Positions 9,896-22,430 are shown, numbered from the stretch's first letter. The stretch: DNA of 64,000 bases from Jaltomata sinuosa (GCA_003996215.1 QJPP01007235.1:1922001-1986000); one strand, 5' to 3'. The notes: generated by a model not told the origin, from the sequence alone. Numbers and translations are program-made.

Positions 9896-12800
9896 ATGGC
9901 GCTCCAGCACTCGCCTTTTGGTACACTAACAACTTCAGCTCAAATGAAGTTGACTGTTAGCAGTTTCAGATGTCACGAATACCTTCGCCCTATTACTATC
10001 TCAAGCTTCAAGTATCTTCCACGAAGAATTCAGGGCAAGTAAATCCTCTTTTCGAACCTCGCAAGCAATCTCTCCAGTTTTCTTCTTCATTTTCTTAGAA
10101 ATTTGTTTAATTTGATTACTCTTGAGGTCATTCAGTTATTTGGATACAAATTCAGGTGAATTTTTTCTTCTTCATTTTTTAGAAATTTATTTTATTTGAT
10201 TACTCTTGAGGTCAATAGTTCGGAATTTCAGTTGTTTGGATTCAAATTCAGCTGAATTGAAGTACTTAAAATTGTTTTTCTTCATTTTTTAGAAATTTAG
10301 TTGATATGATTACTCTTGAGGTCAATAGCTCGAAATTTCCAGTTATTTGGATACAAATTCAGGTGACTTCAAGTGATTCATGAGAAGTACTTTAAGTGTT
10401 TCTTCTTTATTTTCTTAGAGATTTATTTAATTTGATTACTGTTGAGATCAATAGCTCGGCAATTTCAGCTATTTGGATACAAATTCAGATGAATTCAAGT
10501 ACTTCATGAGAATTTCTGACTTCTGATACATTTAATTTGCTCCAATTCGATGCAATAAACTGTCTTTTCTATTTTGATCCATAAAAATACAAAAAATTTC
10601 TTCATTTGATCGTATCTAACACCATATAATTCTACGTTCTTTTCGCTGTTCATTCTTCTAGGTGCACATTGCAATGTGGAGCAAAGGAAAATGCTTAGCA
10701 GAAGTATTTCGTCCAGCAAAGAAAAATCAAAGGATCTCCGTGAAGATGTTTTTTCTTTGTCAATGGCTTGCACTAGTGCTCCAATTAGATGCACAATGCT
10801 CTCAACTGCTGTCATAGGTATTCTCCCAGACGATCTTGCTTAATCATGAAAATTTGGGAGAGCTATATTGGCTGAGTATTCTAGTTAAATTGCCAGGGAT
10901 AATCATACATATGCTGTTTATGTCTTTTTTTTTGCGCTGCCTTAGTAGTAGTAACGTGTCCATAACTTGAGACTTGACTACTGCAAAGAGCAACGGAATA
11001 TAGAAGTTTTAGACAGAAATAGGAAATCCTACCCTAAGTTATGGCTTACTAGAAAGAGCAACCAGTCATTTTTGCAAGAGGACTGCTATATATGCTCCTG
11101 AAATATAGAAAGCAGAAGCTTCGATAATGTCTTGACAAGACTTTAGGGGTGGAGCGAATATTGGCTATGGGTTCAAAGTTTGGCGAGGTCAAGAGTTCGA
11201 TGCGCAATGGCAGCAACTTTTCCTTTAAGCCAGTCAAAAAAAAATCCATTAAATATGTATAAATATTTAATTATGAACCTAGTAACTAAAACAAGCTACG
11301 AGTTCGGTGGCAAGTTTAGAATTCATAAACTTCAAATCCTGGTTCCGCTTCTGCTCATGAAGCCCTGCAGTTCCTTTCCTTCCAGACTATCGACCGAGTG
11401 CCAACTGAGCAACTCTTTCCATATTGCTCAATACCCTCGCCGCACATCTCCTCAATAAGCCATAACAATGGTAAATCCTTTGCAGTGGAATCACGAGTCC
11501 TTCAATACATAACATGTCTGAAACTGCTTTGGTAATGGAGTAATAAATGACTGACCAAGTCAAAAATTGTAACATAAAGTTACTCGTCTATGGTTCGCAT
11601 GATTGTCTTCATCCAAACCAAATCCCCTCACTACATTGTCCATCTTGAATGTCATTAAAGGAGGCTAGACTCACTTGAGTGTCCCAATCTCACTCAGAAC
11701 TACTGATGCTTTTCTATGTAACTTGCTGAGGCAAACTTGTAGAAGGAATCATTATTTCTGTTTCTTAAATACTTGAGTTGTGACATCTGTTAAAATCATT
11801 TAGTAACTGTAGCTTGCATTTTGTTTTGGCTTCGATTAGAATGTCTTCTTTTCTGTTAGTAAACGCTTGCGCCTGTTTTCATTATTAGTTCATGCTTTAC
11901 AATAAGATAACACTAATTATCTGCCTTCACATTTTAGCAGCAAATTTGGTTGCAACACATACTGCAAATGCTTTGACTATGGATAACATGATGGTGAGAA
12001 TTCCTTCGTCAACCTTAAGTGTCTTAAATTGTTGTTTGGTGCCTGTTGTCTCTTCTAGCCAGGGGGAGAGGGTGCTTTGCGTGTTGCATATGCTTTCGTA
12101 AAACCATCATGGCATGTGAGAACATAAGATGACGTATGCAGCATCTATTTGGCCTATGCTTTCCTTTTCTTTTTTCTGTTCTCATGAGTCTCAAATTTAT
12201 GTTTCATTTACTAATTATGTGGATGTGTATTTTTTTTCTGGCCTTGTTGCCCCTGAATTGAAGAAATGGTTCTTTTCTTACTACTCTGTTCTGTTTACTT
12301 GCTTTATGAGATAACATTTACTGAAATAACAACAACAGCTTAAGTAAAAGAGTTCACAGCGAACTTTCTCCTAGATGTTCTCAGGAGAAGCTAAATTTCT
12401 AGTAGTAATACTTTCTGCATCAGTTTGCGACACTATTATTGGCTTAGTGGGAGATTTGTGCTTAGCATCTTTATGGGAATGATATGTGGAACTTTTAATC
12501 TTTTATATACCAGTGTTAAAGATGACACATTAGTTTGGTGCTTGGTTACATAAGACGTGAGACACTTGTTCAAACCTCAACAATTTGAGGGGAGCTGATG
12601 AAACTATGTACACTTGGATGGCAGCTCGAGCTAAATGTCTTTTTCCGGCTAGCAACACATTGATGAAGCCACTTATACTCTGCACTGTGGGCCCAATTGA
12701 TTTGTATCTTTCTGATGTTTAATTGCATTTTGCTTAAACCATTTTTGTGATTCTTTGCAATTTGAGATAGGTATTCATTTGCTAGTGGAATGTATGTCAC

Positions 12801-15800
12801 ATAAAGCAGTGGTAAATCTTCAACTGATTAAGGGGACTGTACTTGTCTTCAGGATTTTTCAAGCGCTGTCTATACTTTAGCTGATGGAAGCATTGGAGAT
12901 CTTTTTGGTGGCCTTCTGTATTCTGCAGGTCAACAAGCTAATGAAGCTGTTCAGGGCCAGTTGACTGCTCTTAGTTTTACTAGGTCTTAATCTTATATCA
13001 TGAAAGTTTCATCTGTTACTAATAGAATGTATTCATAAAATTTTGGTGCTTCTGATTCTTAGACTTTCCTCCTTGCAGTTTGGCCACTATTTTTGGTGCC
13101 GGGCTTGTAACTAGTCTGTCACCTTGTACACTCAGCGTTTTGCCTCTGACCCTTGGTTATATTGGTGAGCACGTTAAAGTTTAATCTTTGCTCTCTATAT
13201 ATGCAGCATACGTTCTCTCTCTCTGACTTATTTTATGTTCTTTGGAAATGATCTTAGGGGCTTTTGGTTCTGGGAAAAGCCGAGTAGCGGTAAACACCTT
13301 ACTCTTAAATTTAACTCTGTGTTGTTTGTTCTTTATCCTTGCACTTTTGATGTGCGTTGTTCGCGATGAAGGAACTTAAATTACAGATCATACAGAAATT
13401 TTTGCTAGGTTTACATGTGAACCCTCTAAGGAGTGAATGGTATTTGCTTAATATTCTTGATGGAGAGTATGTGTATGATTTTCTTTTGAGTAGCTTCTAT
13501 CTCAATTTCCATTTTGTGACATATAAAAATGTTCAACACCATCCCAGATTCAAATTCTTCTAACTAATCAAATTTAACCTTAAGCAACAAATGTTTATTT
13601 GCTCAGTTTTTGGTGTAAATGTCACTCTTGATGCCATGATTGAATTCCTCAGCTCATAACACAACTTGTAATGGCCCATTACTTTTGGTTGCATCTCTCT
13701 CCCTGCATCTGCTTTTTGCTGGCGTGCATCAATAAAGACAGTTTACTGATAAATAAATAAATATACTAATAATAATAGTCAAATTTGAACTTTGAATTTG
13801 ATGTTTTCTCCATCAAACTAGCTTGTCAATTGGTACTTCGATATTTCTACTACTGTCTATGTAGAGGTCAAACTAATATCTTCTATTCCATTATAGAATA
13901 TGAAAGGAGTACTAGGGCATAGTGCTAGTTCAATTTTCTCTGTTTTCACTTAGGCTATCCTCCTGGACAGGTTGTTGGAGATTCAATTGCATTTGCACTG
14001 GGACTGGCAACCACACTAGCATTATTGGGTATTGCAGCTGCATTTGCTGGAAAGGCATATGGGCAAATAGGACAAGGACTGCCTGTGGCTGCTTCCTTTT
14101 TAGCTATTGTTATGGGTCTAAACCTGTTGGAGGTAACTACATATGTTGAATGCTTCAATAGTGTGGTAATACCCTTTTACTTCTAAGTTTTTGCTTCAAT
14201 GTTGGAAGTAGGCCTAGTCTTGAGACTGTCTATCTAACCTATGTGCCACATATACATATATATTCCGACTGTCTATCTAACCTATGTGCCACATATACAT
14301 ATATATTCCTTTTAAAGTGTCACTATTAGGTTTTGCAGTAGCAATCAACACATTCCATACTCTTCTCTCCATAATCAAAAGGGAAAGACAATTCACGAGA
14401 AGTTGGGGAGCTTTATATATTAGCATGTATTTTGGTTCATCTCTTAATTAATAGAGATAACTGAATGATATTGTTATCAACCTTTGTGAAAACACTTACA
14501 AATATTTAATGGTACACAAGAAGTACTATTTGCTCTTTTTCCCTTTGTATTTTTGGTTCCATGCTAATACACATTACTTGTGGTCTTCGTTCTATGACAA
14601 TGCTGCAGGTAATAGAGTTACAACTTCCCTCATTTTTCGACAACTTTGATCCTCGCTCAGCCGCTGCTAGCTTTCCTTCAAGTAAGCGTCTATAACTATT
14701 GCTCTACACTCTTGACATAATCTCTGTTTGTTTGGGTATGGGAATGGTCTCAATAAGCCAGATATTATGATTTGACATTGTATACATTTGATTGCCTAGG
14801 TGTTCAAGCTTATTTGGCTGGTCTTACATTTGCATTAGCTGCATCACCATGCAGTACACCAGTCCTTGCAACCTTGCTCGGCTACGTTGCTACTTCTCGG
14901 GTACTACAAATTGTGACTTTTTGGTTCTCGGGATGATGAAATGATTTTTCTCTTTCAATTCTTTGGAAAGGGGGTCTTCCAAGGAAAAAGAATGAACCTA
15001 GAAAAAGCACCAGCATATAACCACCATCTATCGATTTGCTTAATCTTTTAGGGAATTACTATATATCAGGATTTCTTTCAAACAGAAGTATTTTATAATG
15101 CATGCCTTAAATCAAATAGTTCAGCACCTCGCCTTGACCACTAGAATTGCATAGTATCTTTACATGTTATTTATTTTGGTTGTGTAACTAGGTTGAATAT
15201 GAATAGCTTCTTAATGATCTTCTATAACAGGATCCAGTTATTGGGGGCAGCTTGCTATTGACATACACAACTGGCTATGTTACTCCCTTACTTCTTGCTG
15301 CTTCTTTTGCTGGAGCATTGCAGGTATTTCATATGTTCCAAATGATTGTTATGATCAGCAGCTTTTAGATGGTCCATGGACCTCATGTTGCAGCACCCAC
15401 GTTATGGAACTTTACATTTTAAACGGAAATACATTGTTTTAAGAATTCTTTCTCCAATTCAACGCTACTCATCCTGCCTTCCTTGTCTTCTATCATGTTC
15501 CCTACTGCAACCGCTCTGCCCATTTACAAGAAAAAAGAAATATGGTTTGATAGTTGGGGTTTACTATAGCTTAAGTTTACTACGTCTGCCTAAACTTGTT
15601 GTTTGCATATGTTCATTGTAATTCTTTCACCATTTAAGCACTGAACAACTGTACATATGTCATTTGCAGAGTATACTTTCATTCCGCAAGTTCTCTGCAT
15701 GGATCAATCCAATCAGGTAATTGTTTGTGAAAAGTAATGGCCGATTAGTAAGAACCTCTTGTGCTTCAGTCACTTCACCTCTAATACCATCGTAACCATA

Positions 15801-15910
15801 TTCTTTAAGTACTAAGCCAGATGTTTTTATCTTGCAGTGGTGCGCTACTACTAGGTGGGGGTGTCTATACCTTTCTCGACAAGCTTTTTCCGATGACGAT
15901 GGCTATGTAG
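9896..15910 (+). CDS. CCDA: CCDA, thylakoid CcdA-like thiol-disulfide transporter
   Basis: Twelve exons: 9896-10034, 10662-10817, 11938-11993, 12853-12983, 13079-13164, 13258-13289, 13971-14132, 14609-14681, 14800-14900, 15231-15323, 15670-15716 and 15838-15910. The total is 1149 nt (382 aa). Residues 1 to about 105 form a Ser/Lys/Arg-rich transit region. The mature part is a multi-helix membrane protein with two repeat halves, each with one key cysteine: [17 protein letters not shown] (Cys177) and [15 protein letters not shown] (Cys296). The family carries reducing equivalents from stroma to thylakoid lumen for cytochrome c/b6f haem attachment, working with HCF164. The similarity to plant CCDA is strong from memory (for example [24 protein letters not shown]). 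Intron 1 uses a GC donor (G|GCAAGT); the adjacent GT donor at 10039 would put a stop codon (GCT TAG) in exon 2. The exon 3 acceptor is a TAGCAG tandem. Confidence 0.93.
10080..10510 (+). repeat. Four-copy tandem repeat in CCDA intron 1
   Basis: Four diverged copies of a unit containing TTAGAAATTTATTTAATTTG, GATTACTCTTGAGGTCAATA and TTTGGATACAAATTCAGGTG. The GATTACT block lies near 10115, 10198, 10307 and 10433. Units vary from about 80 to 125 bp. The array starts about 45 bp after the GC donor and fills most of the intron. Confidence 0.75.
11145..11353. mobile_element. Short interspersed repeat, GGGGTGGAGC family
   Basis: Starts AGGGGTGGAGCGAAT and ends AAATCCTGGTTCCGCTTCTG, with GGGTTCAAAG and GAATTCATAAACTTCAAATC inside. 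The copy at 63121-63294 has the same start, the same AT-CCATAAACTC block and the same GCTTCTG end, and a partial relative begins at 57373 (GTGGCGGAGCCAGAATTTT). The ends look like imperfect inverted repeats (GGCGGAGC type). It lies in CCDA intron 2. Class not determined. Confidence 0.5.
14224..14309 (+). repeat. Perfect 43-bp tandem duplication
   Basis: Two back-to-back identical 43-bp copies (14224-14266 and 14267-14309), each starting GACTGTCTATCTAACC and ending ATATATATTCC. They lie in CCDA intron 7. Perfect identity suggests a recent event or an assembly slip. Confidence 0.9.
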
Positions 15911-16504
15911 GCTAATCAGCTATTCACATAGCAACAACTGGAACGGGGATGAGCTTATCTGTTTTCTCTTTACTGTTTGAGTTGCTTATGCTCAGACAAA
16001 TCACCATTGTGTTACATAGATCAAAGCTCCAAACTAGTGAGCAAGCAAAGGTACGGTGTGTTCCCACGACTTTCACTTCCACTCCTACAACAAGTTGTAG
16101 AATCTAGAACATATTGATTGATACTACTGGATACATCTTTCAGTTGGAAATAAGAAAAATAGAATCATGTGTGAGAATCTAACAATGATGATACCGCTTG
16201 TGTAAATAGATAAAGTTGTATGATGAATAGAACCTTTTAATGAATTGTAATTCGTTGTGTTAACCATTAATACTTTTGTCTTCTAATATTATAATAATAA
16301 AATGGACTCTATGTCCACTTACATTCTTGCAGTTTGGACACCAATATGTGTCGGAGGATTTGAGAAATAACTTCATTCTTCTTATTTAAAGAGTGGAATT
16401 TTTTAATAAAGCATAACTTATCTTTCCCCATGGTCTGAAGACCTAAATTCTTTGTAGTACCTCATTTGGTACTTATTAGGATCACATATGTGCAAATAGC
16501 TAAG

Positions 16505-16600
16505 TAAACACTAGGTGATTTCTTCCGGTCTGTCGTAGTTTGGTGGACAGATTTACCTGGCGTGCAAGCTGGCCCGGCCACCATGATTATCAAAAAAAAT
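16505..16600 (+). mobile_element. SINE copy, ATCAAAA-tailed family (degenerate)
   Basis: Contains AGGTGATTTCTTCC, TTGGTGGACAGATTTACCTG and GCTGGCCCGG, and ends CCACCATGATTATCAAAAAA. The same order appears in the copies at 32118-32322 (minus) and 35586-35761, whose 3' ends read CACCACGGTTATCAAAA. The middle is shortened compared with those copies. No convincing target duplication. Confidence 0.6.
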
Positions 16601-16869
16601 ATTGATGGGAGGAAGTATTTAAGAAAGAGATGGGTATCCACCTTCAAGGCTGCATCACAGGTATGGCTTTGGCAGAGCATCTGGTGGAGATTGGCTTTGA
16701 CTGCAATGCTTTAATGAAGAATGGGGGATCTGCAAACAAACTTCTTGGACCAGTTCTACATTCATGTATCATCATATTATACAAATCTAGAATTAGCCTG
16801 TGTGGGGAGTCCGAAAATGTTTATTTCCTAGAGAGTTGACATGTTTGGCCAAGCAAAAAGAATTGATAG

Positions 16870-17125
16870 TATTCCATTTCAAATTCTGTCCGATACCTCC
16901 CAAGGAAAATCTCGAATTTGGATCCTAAATTAGCGGGTTAGTGTGAGCAACCATGCGGTTATGCACTCTTTCAATAGGAGTCCATTTTCTGAAAGATCCT
17001 GGCTTTCATACTTTCGTGGGTCTTTGAGATCCTTTTGATGACCTATGTTGAAGGGGTATTTATCTAGTCCGATCGATTGCGTAAAGCCCACAGTAGCAAC
17101 GGAACGGGAGAAAGTATACTAAAAA
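16870..17125. other. Possible plastid-derived fragment (NUPT)
   Basis: This block is richer in G+C than its surroundings. It contains GGGTCTTTGAGATCCTTTTG, GACCTATGTTGAAGGGGTAT, CCGATCGATTGCGTAAAGCC and AGTAGCAACGGAAC, which resemble plastome sequence from memory. I cannot place it on a plastome or confirm its limits. No open frame is intact. Confidence 0.35.
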
Positions 17126-18534
17126 ACAGTTTGAGTAGTAGAAGAAGCTGGATCTTTTTTTTTTCTTTTCTAGAAACACTTTTGGAATCTTGGCCAATAA
17201 CAAATTGTTGTTCTAATATTTGATTAGTCAAACAAAATTGCTACACTAAGAAATCTACATAAGAAAATTTTAAAAGATTGGTTAAACACACTATAAAATC
17301 CTTCATATGTCAAATGACATCCAAATTTGGCCAAATCCAATTTTGTCAATCATGACTTAAGTTATATATATAATTCTGGAGAAAAATGAATTCATCATAT
17401 GATTTTGTTAGTAGATGGGCTTGGTGGGGTGGGTTGTTATGGGACCTGAGTTAATTTCATTACAATTTATTTTTAAATCAAGGACAAAATAGTGTATCTA
17501 TAAAGAGAGACAAAATTAATGATCTTTCTAGAGTCAACTCTCTGTTTCAACTTTTCTTTAAAAATAAAAATAAAAATTCCATTCAACATACAAGTGAGTC
17601 ACTTTGGCAAGTTGTCGACTCCAACCAAACAAAGTGGTTTCTCCCCAATATCAGTTCATTGTCTTTAGATACAAAGATTTAATATTTTTTTCTTTCTTTC
17701 AATTTGTTTGTCTGATTTAACTTAATACAAAATTTAACAAATTAAAAAAGACTTTTGAATCTCGTAATATTCGGTGAGGCCCCCAAAAATAAAGCACTCA
17801 TAACCTCAATTAATCAATTGTTTGTTTGGATGACAAAACACGGACTTTCTTGCATTCTACAATCTCGTTATCCATCATATATCCTAAAAATGATCCTACA
17901 CTGTTCTAGTAGTTGTACTACCAAAAAGAAACAAATGCTTTTATCCAATGCATGACACTTATAGGAGGGATCTCATCCCACTATTGCAACCAACAAGATA
18001 AGAAATGAATTTAGAGGCTAATCTAATTAAGTCCCTAATTTCAAAAATAAAAAATTCAAAGATCAAATAAGAATATCAATTATCTCTCTCACGATGAATG
18101 TTGGACTAGAATATCTGGCGCATGGATCAAAAATCGCAATGAATCTAAAAAATAACTCAACTGAACTGCAAAAGCTAATTCAGTAGACCATACACGGTCT
18201 CTCTGCTCAGTGCATCTTTCATTTCAATATGCCTACCGAGAATATACTCTGTTCGATCACATATCTCCATATACTTCCATAATGTCCAAATGATGACAGA
18301 AAAAATTCGTTACAACTCAAGCTTTCCATTAATCTATGTTCCAACTTGAAAACAGCTTCCATTTAGCTTCTTCATTAGAAAATAGGAATAAATAACACAA
18401 GGAGATAAGGGGGAAACAAGAACTATATTTCCTTGAGGGGTAAAACAAATGCATTCACTATAACCATAAGACATGAAAAAGAGAGAGTTTCTCTATTTAT
18501 ATGCAAAACAAAAACAACAGCATGTGAAAATTGC

Positions 18535-20832
18535 CTAATGTGAGCCTCGATTGATCATCTCCGAGTACTGTTGCAACGATTGCTGCCTCTGCAACCTCAT
18601 ATCCTCATTGAACTTCTTAATGAAAGCTTCAACTCGCCTGTTCAGCTCGTCCTGACTCAGTGATGGCTCTTTCTTGAGTTTCCCTGAACTGCTGCCGGGT
18701 GATGGAGTCAGCAGGGGTGATGAGTCGGGGGTGGTGCGGTCATTGAACGTCTCAGATTTCTTCATCTTTTGCTGTGGTGGGGTAACAACCGGGTTACTCC
18801 GACCACCATGTGTCTCCCACGTGTCGGATTTTCTCAAGTGCCGAGTCAATGGCATTGCTCGCCCCTCTGTTATCGTCTTCCACGTACTCTCCAGCGTGTC
18901 TTGTCGTTTGGGTTTTGATACTCTCAATGCTCCCTTTCCACCACCTGTATCATCAAATCTAGTCAGTCAATTAACTATCAAAACAAATTGCACTACTTAA
19001 TTATCATGATATGAGATTAAATGGAGATATGAAAATCAGTGACGGTATCGAAAATTTCATTATCAAAATATGAACACCACGAAAAAGTCCGAGTGTTCAA
19101 CATATACTGTATGGAGATATAAATAATGTAACTTTATGTCGAAGGAGACCACATGAAAAATCTTGGACGCTACCCGACCCTGCACCGAATGAGAATTCAT
19201 ATAATCGATAATGAGGTTTAGACGCTTAGTTATTGTTGTTGTTGTTATTTCAATTAACTCTTACTGATTTATCACGATTAGAAATCATAATAATATTGAC
19301 TACTATATATGATAAGGAATAAAAACATGTGTCAAGTATTTTGGATTAGTCAAACAACGAATTATAACTCTTAATTTTTTCACTTTAGCAAGTCAATTTA
19401 CTAGTGTTAGAAGAATCTAATTTGAATTGACCAAGCAAAAATCTCATTCTTTAAGATCCAAATTAAATTAAAATAAATTAATACTTAAAAATTATACTAT
19501 TATAAGTTATATATGTTTCAAAATATTTTCAAAAATCACATTATTAAAATTTTAGGAAGCAAAAAAAGCACAAATAATTTAGGAAGGATAAATGAGTATG
19601 GTTATGGATGATAAAGCAAAAAATGGATATACACGACTATTGTTAGGCTTATCGTTTGGAAACGTGAGCAGAAGTGAGGTGGCGTAATCAGCATTCAGTT
19701 AAGCAATTTTAAAAATCATGAGTTTGTCGTTTTCCACCGTTTCTAAGGGATAAATTTCGGCGTTACGGTGAACAAATCTCTAATCTATTTTGCTAATAAG
19801 CTGCTTAATGCAAAAACGTCAATTAATTAGGAATGTTAATGACTAATTAGTATATTTAAATTTGAATTTAAAAATTAAGTGCTTTGCGTAAGGACCACTA
19901 GCTTATACAGTCTGACAACCACCTAATTATCCACTAGCCGGCCCTACTCCCAACGGTAACAATCCCTAGAAAATTTGAACCACAAGTTACCGTTACCGGC
20001 TAACTTCGCCGGCGATCCAAAACAAAATTGAAAACTTATTCCGGCGAGCCTAGTTGTTAATCTGAATGAATCGATACACACATACGGACCATATAGTTGA
20101 AAAAAAGTGAGGAATTGAATTGAATTTACCTTCAGGAGTGGATTTGACATTTTTCCGGTGAGCGAATCTAGCTGAAGCAGGAGGTTTCTCGGCCGATTGG
20201 CCTGAAATGGAATAATCTGTAGAGTCCTGTCTCATCACCGCAAACCGAGAGGATTTCGAGATTACGACGTCGTCCTTATCAGCAACAACTTCGTTCGGCT
20301 CCGTATAGGTGAAAGCATTCAGTTTCTCCGATGAGCTTGCATCTACATGGCCGTACGGATTAACTACCGGAGCTTTCTCGACTTTTACATCATAAACACC
20401 AGCAGTAGGATACTCATAAACAATCGGTCTGGCTTCAACTGCTTGATTCTTCAACACGGCGCCGTTTAAGTCATGAAGGACCGGAGAATAGTAGTCTGTA
20501 ATCGGCGTTACATCCTTAATCGGATGAAACTGAGCCAAATTCTCCGGCGAAACAACCGCCGGCGCCGGAGACCAGTTCTCATCGAGCTTGTTCTGCAACT
20601 TAGAAGAGGCTACAATAATGATGATAATGCAGTTGATGATGAGGTACAGATACGGAGGTTTAAGCCATGAAACGACGCCGTTCCAAATCGACGGAACTTC
20701 ACTGACGGCGAAATCAGTGACAGCAGGAGCAGAGACCTTTAACATAATAGCAGCAGACAAAACGGTAGTCGAAATCAGAAAAATTTTGACGGATAACATA
20801 GAGCTACTTGAACTTTGAAACAAAATCGCCAT
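18535..20832 (-). CDS. DUF4408/DUF761 membrane protein
   Basis: Two exons on the minus strand, 20832-20130 and 18944-18535 (703 + 410 nt, 370 aa). Junctions are GAAG|GTAAAT and ATACAG|GTGG. The N-terminus has one hydrophobic segment (about residues 12-32) and the DUF4408 signature WLKPPYLYLIINCIIIIIVA (about 53-72). A long Pro/Ser-rich variable stretch follows. The C-terminus is the DUF761 motif ELNRRVEAFIKKFNEDMRLQ, ending EMINRGSH. Plant proteins with this layout are poorly understood; several respond to stress or pathogens. The first ATG is used: the open frame extends further upstream but without an ATG. A TATA-like box lies about 145 bp upstream of the start codon. Confidence 0.88.
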
Positions 20833-20976
20833 TTTTACTTTCGCCGGCGGCGACAAGCTCCGACGGGTGTTATCGGCGTTTTGCTTTAAGTTTTTTTTGG
20901 GATTTGGGGAAGAACGAAATGAGAGTGAAGAGTTCAAGTTACCGACTTTAGAACATGTTGATAAGTGAACCGTTAC

Positions 20977-20985
20977 TTATATATA
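20977..20985 (-). promoter_or_regulatory. TATA box of the DUF4408/DUF761 gene
   Basis: On the minus strand the sequence reads TATATATAA about 145 bp before the start codon at 20832, a normal distance for a plant promoter with a 5' UTR of about 110 nt. Transcript start not shown. Confidence 0.5.
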
Positions 20986-21879
20986 CTCATTTTTTTTCCT
21001 TTTCTTTTTAAATTTTTCATATTAGTCCCTGAAAACTCTGGAAAGGTCATCCGCTTACGGAAAAATGACAATTCATTACGAGCTAATCTTTAGGTTTAAT
21101 TAGTAAAATAAAGTAATTAGTGAGTGCAACTTAATAAATTATTTGAACAATTGATAGCATAAGGCACAATTTATGGGTGAAATGCATTAAAAGAAAAGGG
21201 AAAAGAGGCAAAAAAAATTCCCTTCTTTTTAAACAAATGGGGGAAGGTAGTCAAACTCTTACAAATGAGTGAAAATTTAGATAGTCAACAAATTAAACAA
21301 CTAAAATTTTTTGAAAAAAATATCACTCAATTATGAGAAATTGAGAAAAGTTGTCCTTATCTTGACTTTGAACACAATATCTTTATATAGTGAATTAGTT
21401 CAGATTTTCACCCTTCATTTAAATTGACTTACAATATTTATAAGTCTTAGTTGCAAACCTGAAATGATAATTTAGAAAATAAATTAATACTTTCTTCGTT
21501 TATTTTTATTTATCTATTTATATTAAAAATAAATATGCATTCTTACTTGTTCAATTTGAAAAATCGGAGAGATAATTTATTCTCCCAACCAGCCGATCCG
21601 ATCGGCCTGCATTTAAGGTGATTTAGTTGGCATTAACAATGCATTAAAGAGAAAAACTAGTGTGAACTCTTGAGAATTGAAGAAGTTTAATTGGAAGTAC
21701 ATGGGATAGTTGGACAATTAACTTCAGGAATTTGACTTATAAAAATGCCTTTTGCATATTCTAAGCAAATATAATAGTGGTATCTTAATCATATGTTTCA
21801 GATGAGTTCTGAAAGAAACTGTTTGAAAGTGAATATTTTCCTGTTAAGGTGCCTTACCCTTCACGAATTTAGATTAATC
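20986..21879. other. AT-rich intergenic DNA
   Basis: Upstream region of the minus-strand DUF4408 gene. No exon-like sequence or repeat structure was recognised apart from A-rich runs. Confidence 0.45.
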
Positions 21880-21929
21880 GATGTCCCAAGCAAATATCAC
21901 TAAATACGAGTAGAAAACAAAAGATGGCT

Positions 21930-22320
21930 AATGAAGTAGCGAAAATATAATATTAAAGGTACTTAGATGAATGTGCACGTATATTAAAAGAGACAAGATT
22001 ATGACCGAGGATATACGGGCTAGGCATGGGTGGACTTTTATGTTGGGCAAAATGCGAGAAGCGAAGTTGAGATGATTCAGATAAGTGAAGAGAAGGAACG
22101 CAGATACCTCAACGAAGAGGTGCAAGAGGTTGGCATTATTAGGCCAGAAGAGGTAGAGGTTAAAGACCTAGAAAGAATTTGAGAAATGTGATTAGACGGG
22201 ACATGATGCACCTTCAACTCATCGAAGATATGACCGTAGATAGAAGAGCATGGAGGTCGAGACTCGAGGGTTAGGGCCCATTCGGGAGAAGCACTTTCTA
22301 CCAAGAATTTTTCTATATTC
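21930..22320 (+). pseudogene. RTE-type LINE reverse-transcriptase C-terminal remnant
   Basis: Reading the plus strand with frame changes gives the tail of a plant RTE-like LINE ORF2. The clearest piece is KNLRNVIRRDMMHLQLIEDM followed by TVDRRAWRSRLEG at about 22170-22272. Upstream, GCTAGGCATGGGTGGACTTT corresponds to the family's RWF/GHV-type region. Stops and frameshifts interrupt it, so it is dead. The TTG-tailed insertions elsewhere in this window may be 3' ends of the same general class (inference). Confidence 0.6.
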
Positions 22321-22430
22321 TAAACTCGAATTTGAGACCTCTAATTAAGAAAAGAGCAGCTCCATCTACTGCACCTTATCCTTTTATGGTAATAATGCAG
22401 ACTTGCTTAGATGTAGTTTGAACAAATTAA

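Larger units (their letters stand above)
15911..18534. other. Intergenic region between CCDA and the DUF4408 gene
   Basis: The first few hundred bases are probably the CCDA 3' UTR. The rest is AT-rich and holds a SINE end (16505-16600) and a less AT-rich, possibly plastid-derived block (about 16870-17125). The frame at 16630-16839 has no recognisable domain. The final part before 18535 is probably the 3' UTR of the minus-strand neighbour. Confidence 0.5.

Noticed and set aside
10038..10662. Canonical GT donor for CCDA intron 1
   Set aside because: Using GT at 10039 shifts the frame and gives GCT TAG within 12 codons of exon 2; the GC donor four bases earlier keeps the frame.
16630..16839. 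69-codon open frame beginning MGIHLQGCITG
   Set aside because: No domain, no splice partners and no promoter context; it follows a SINE tail in intergenic DNA.
20833..20937. N-terminal extension of the DUF4408 protein
   Set aside because: The upstream open frame begins at TTG; the first ATG is at 20832 and directly precedes the family-like hydrophobic start.
21928..22304. Minus-strand open frames over the LINE remnant
   Set aside because: They are antisense shadows of the plus-strand LINE C-terminal sequence.
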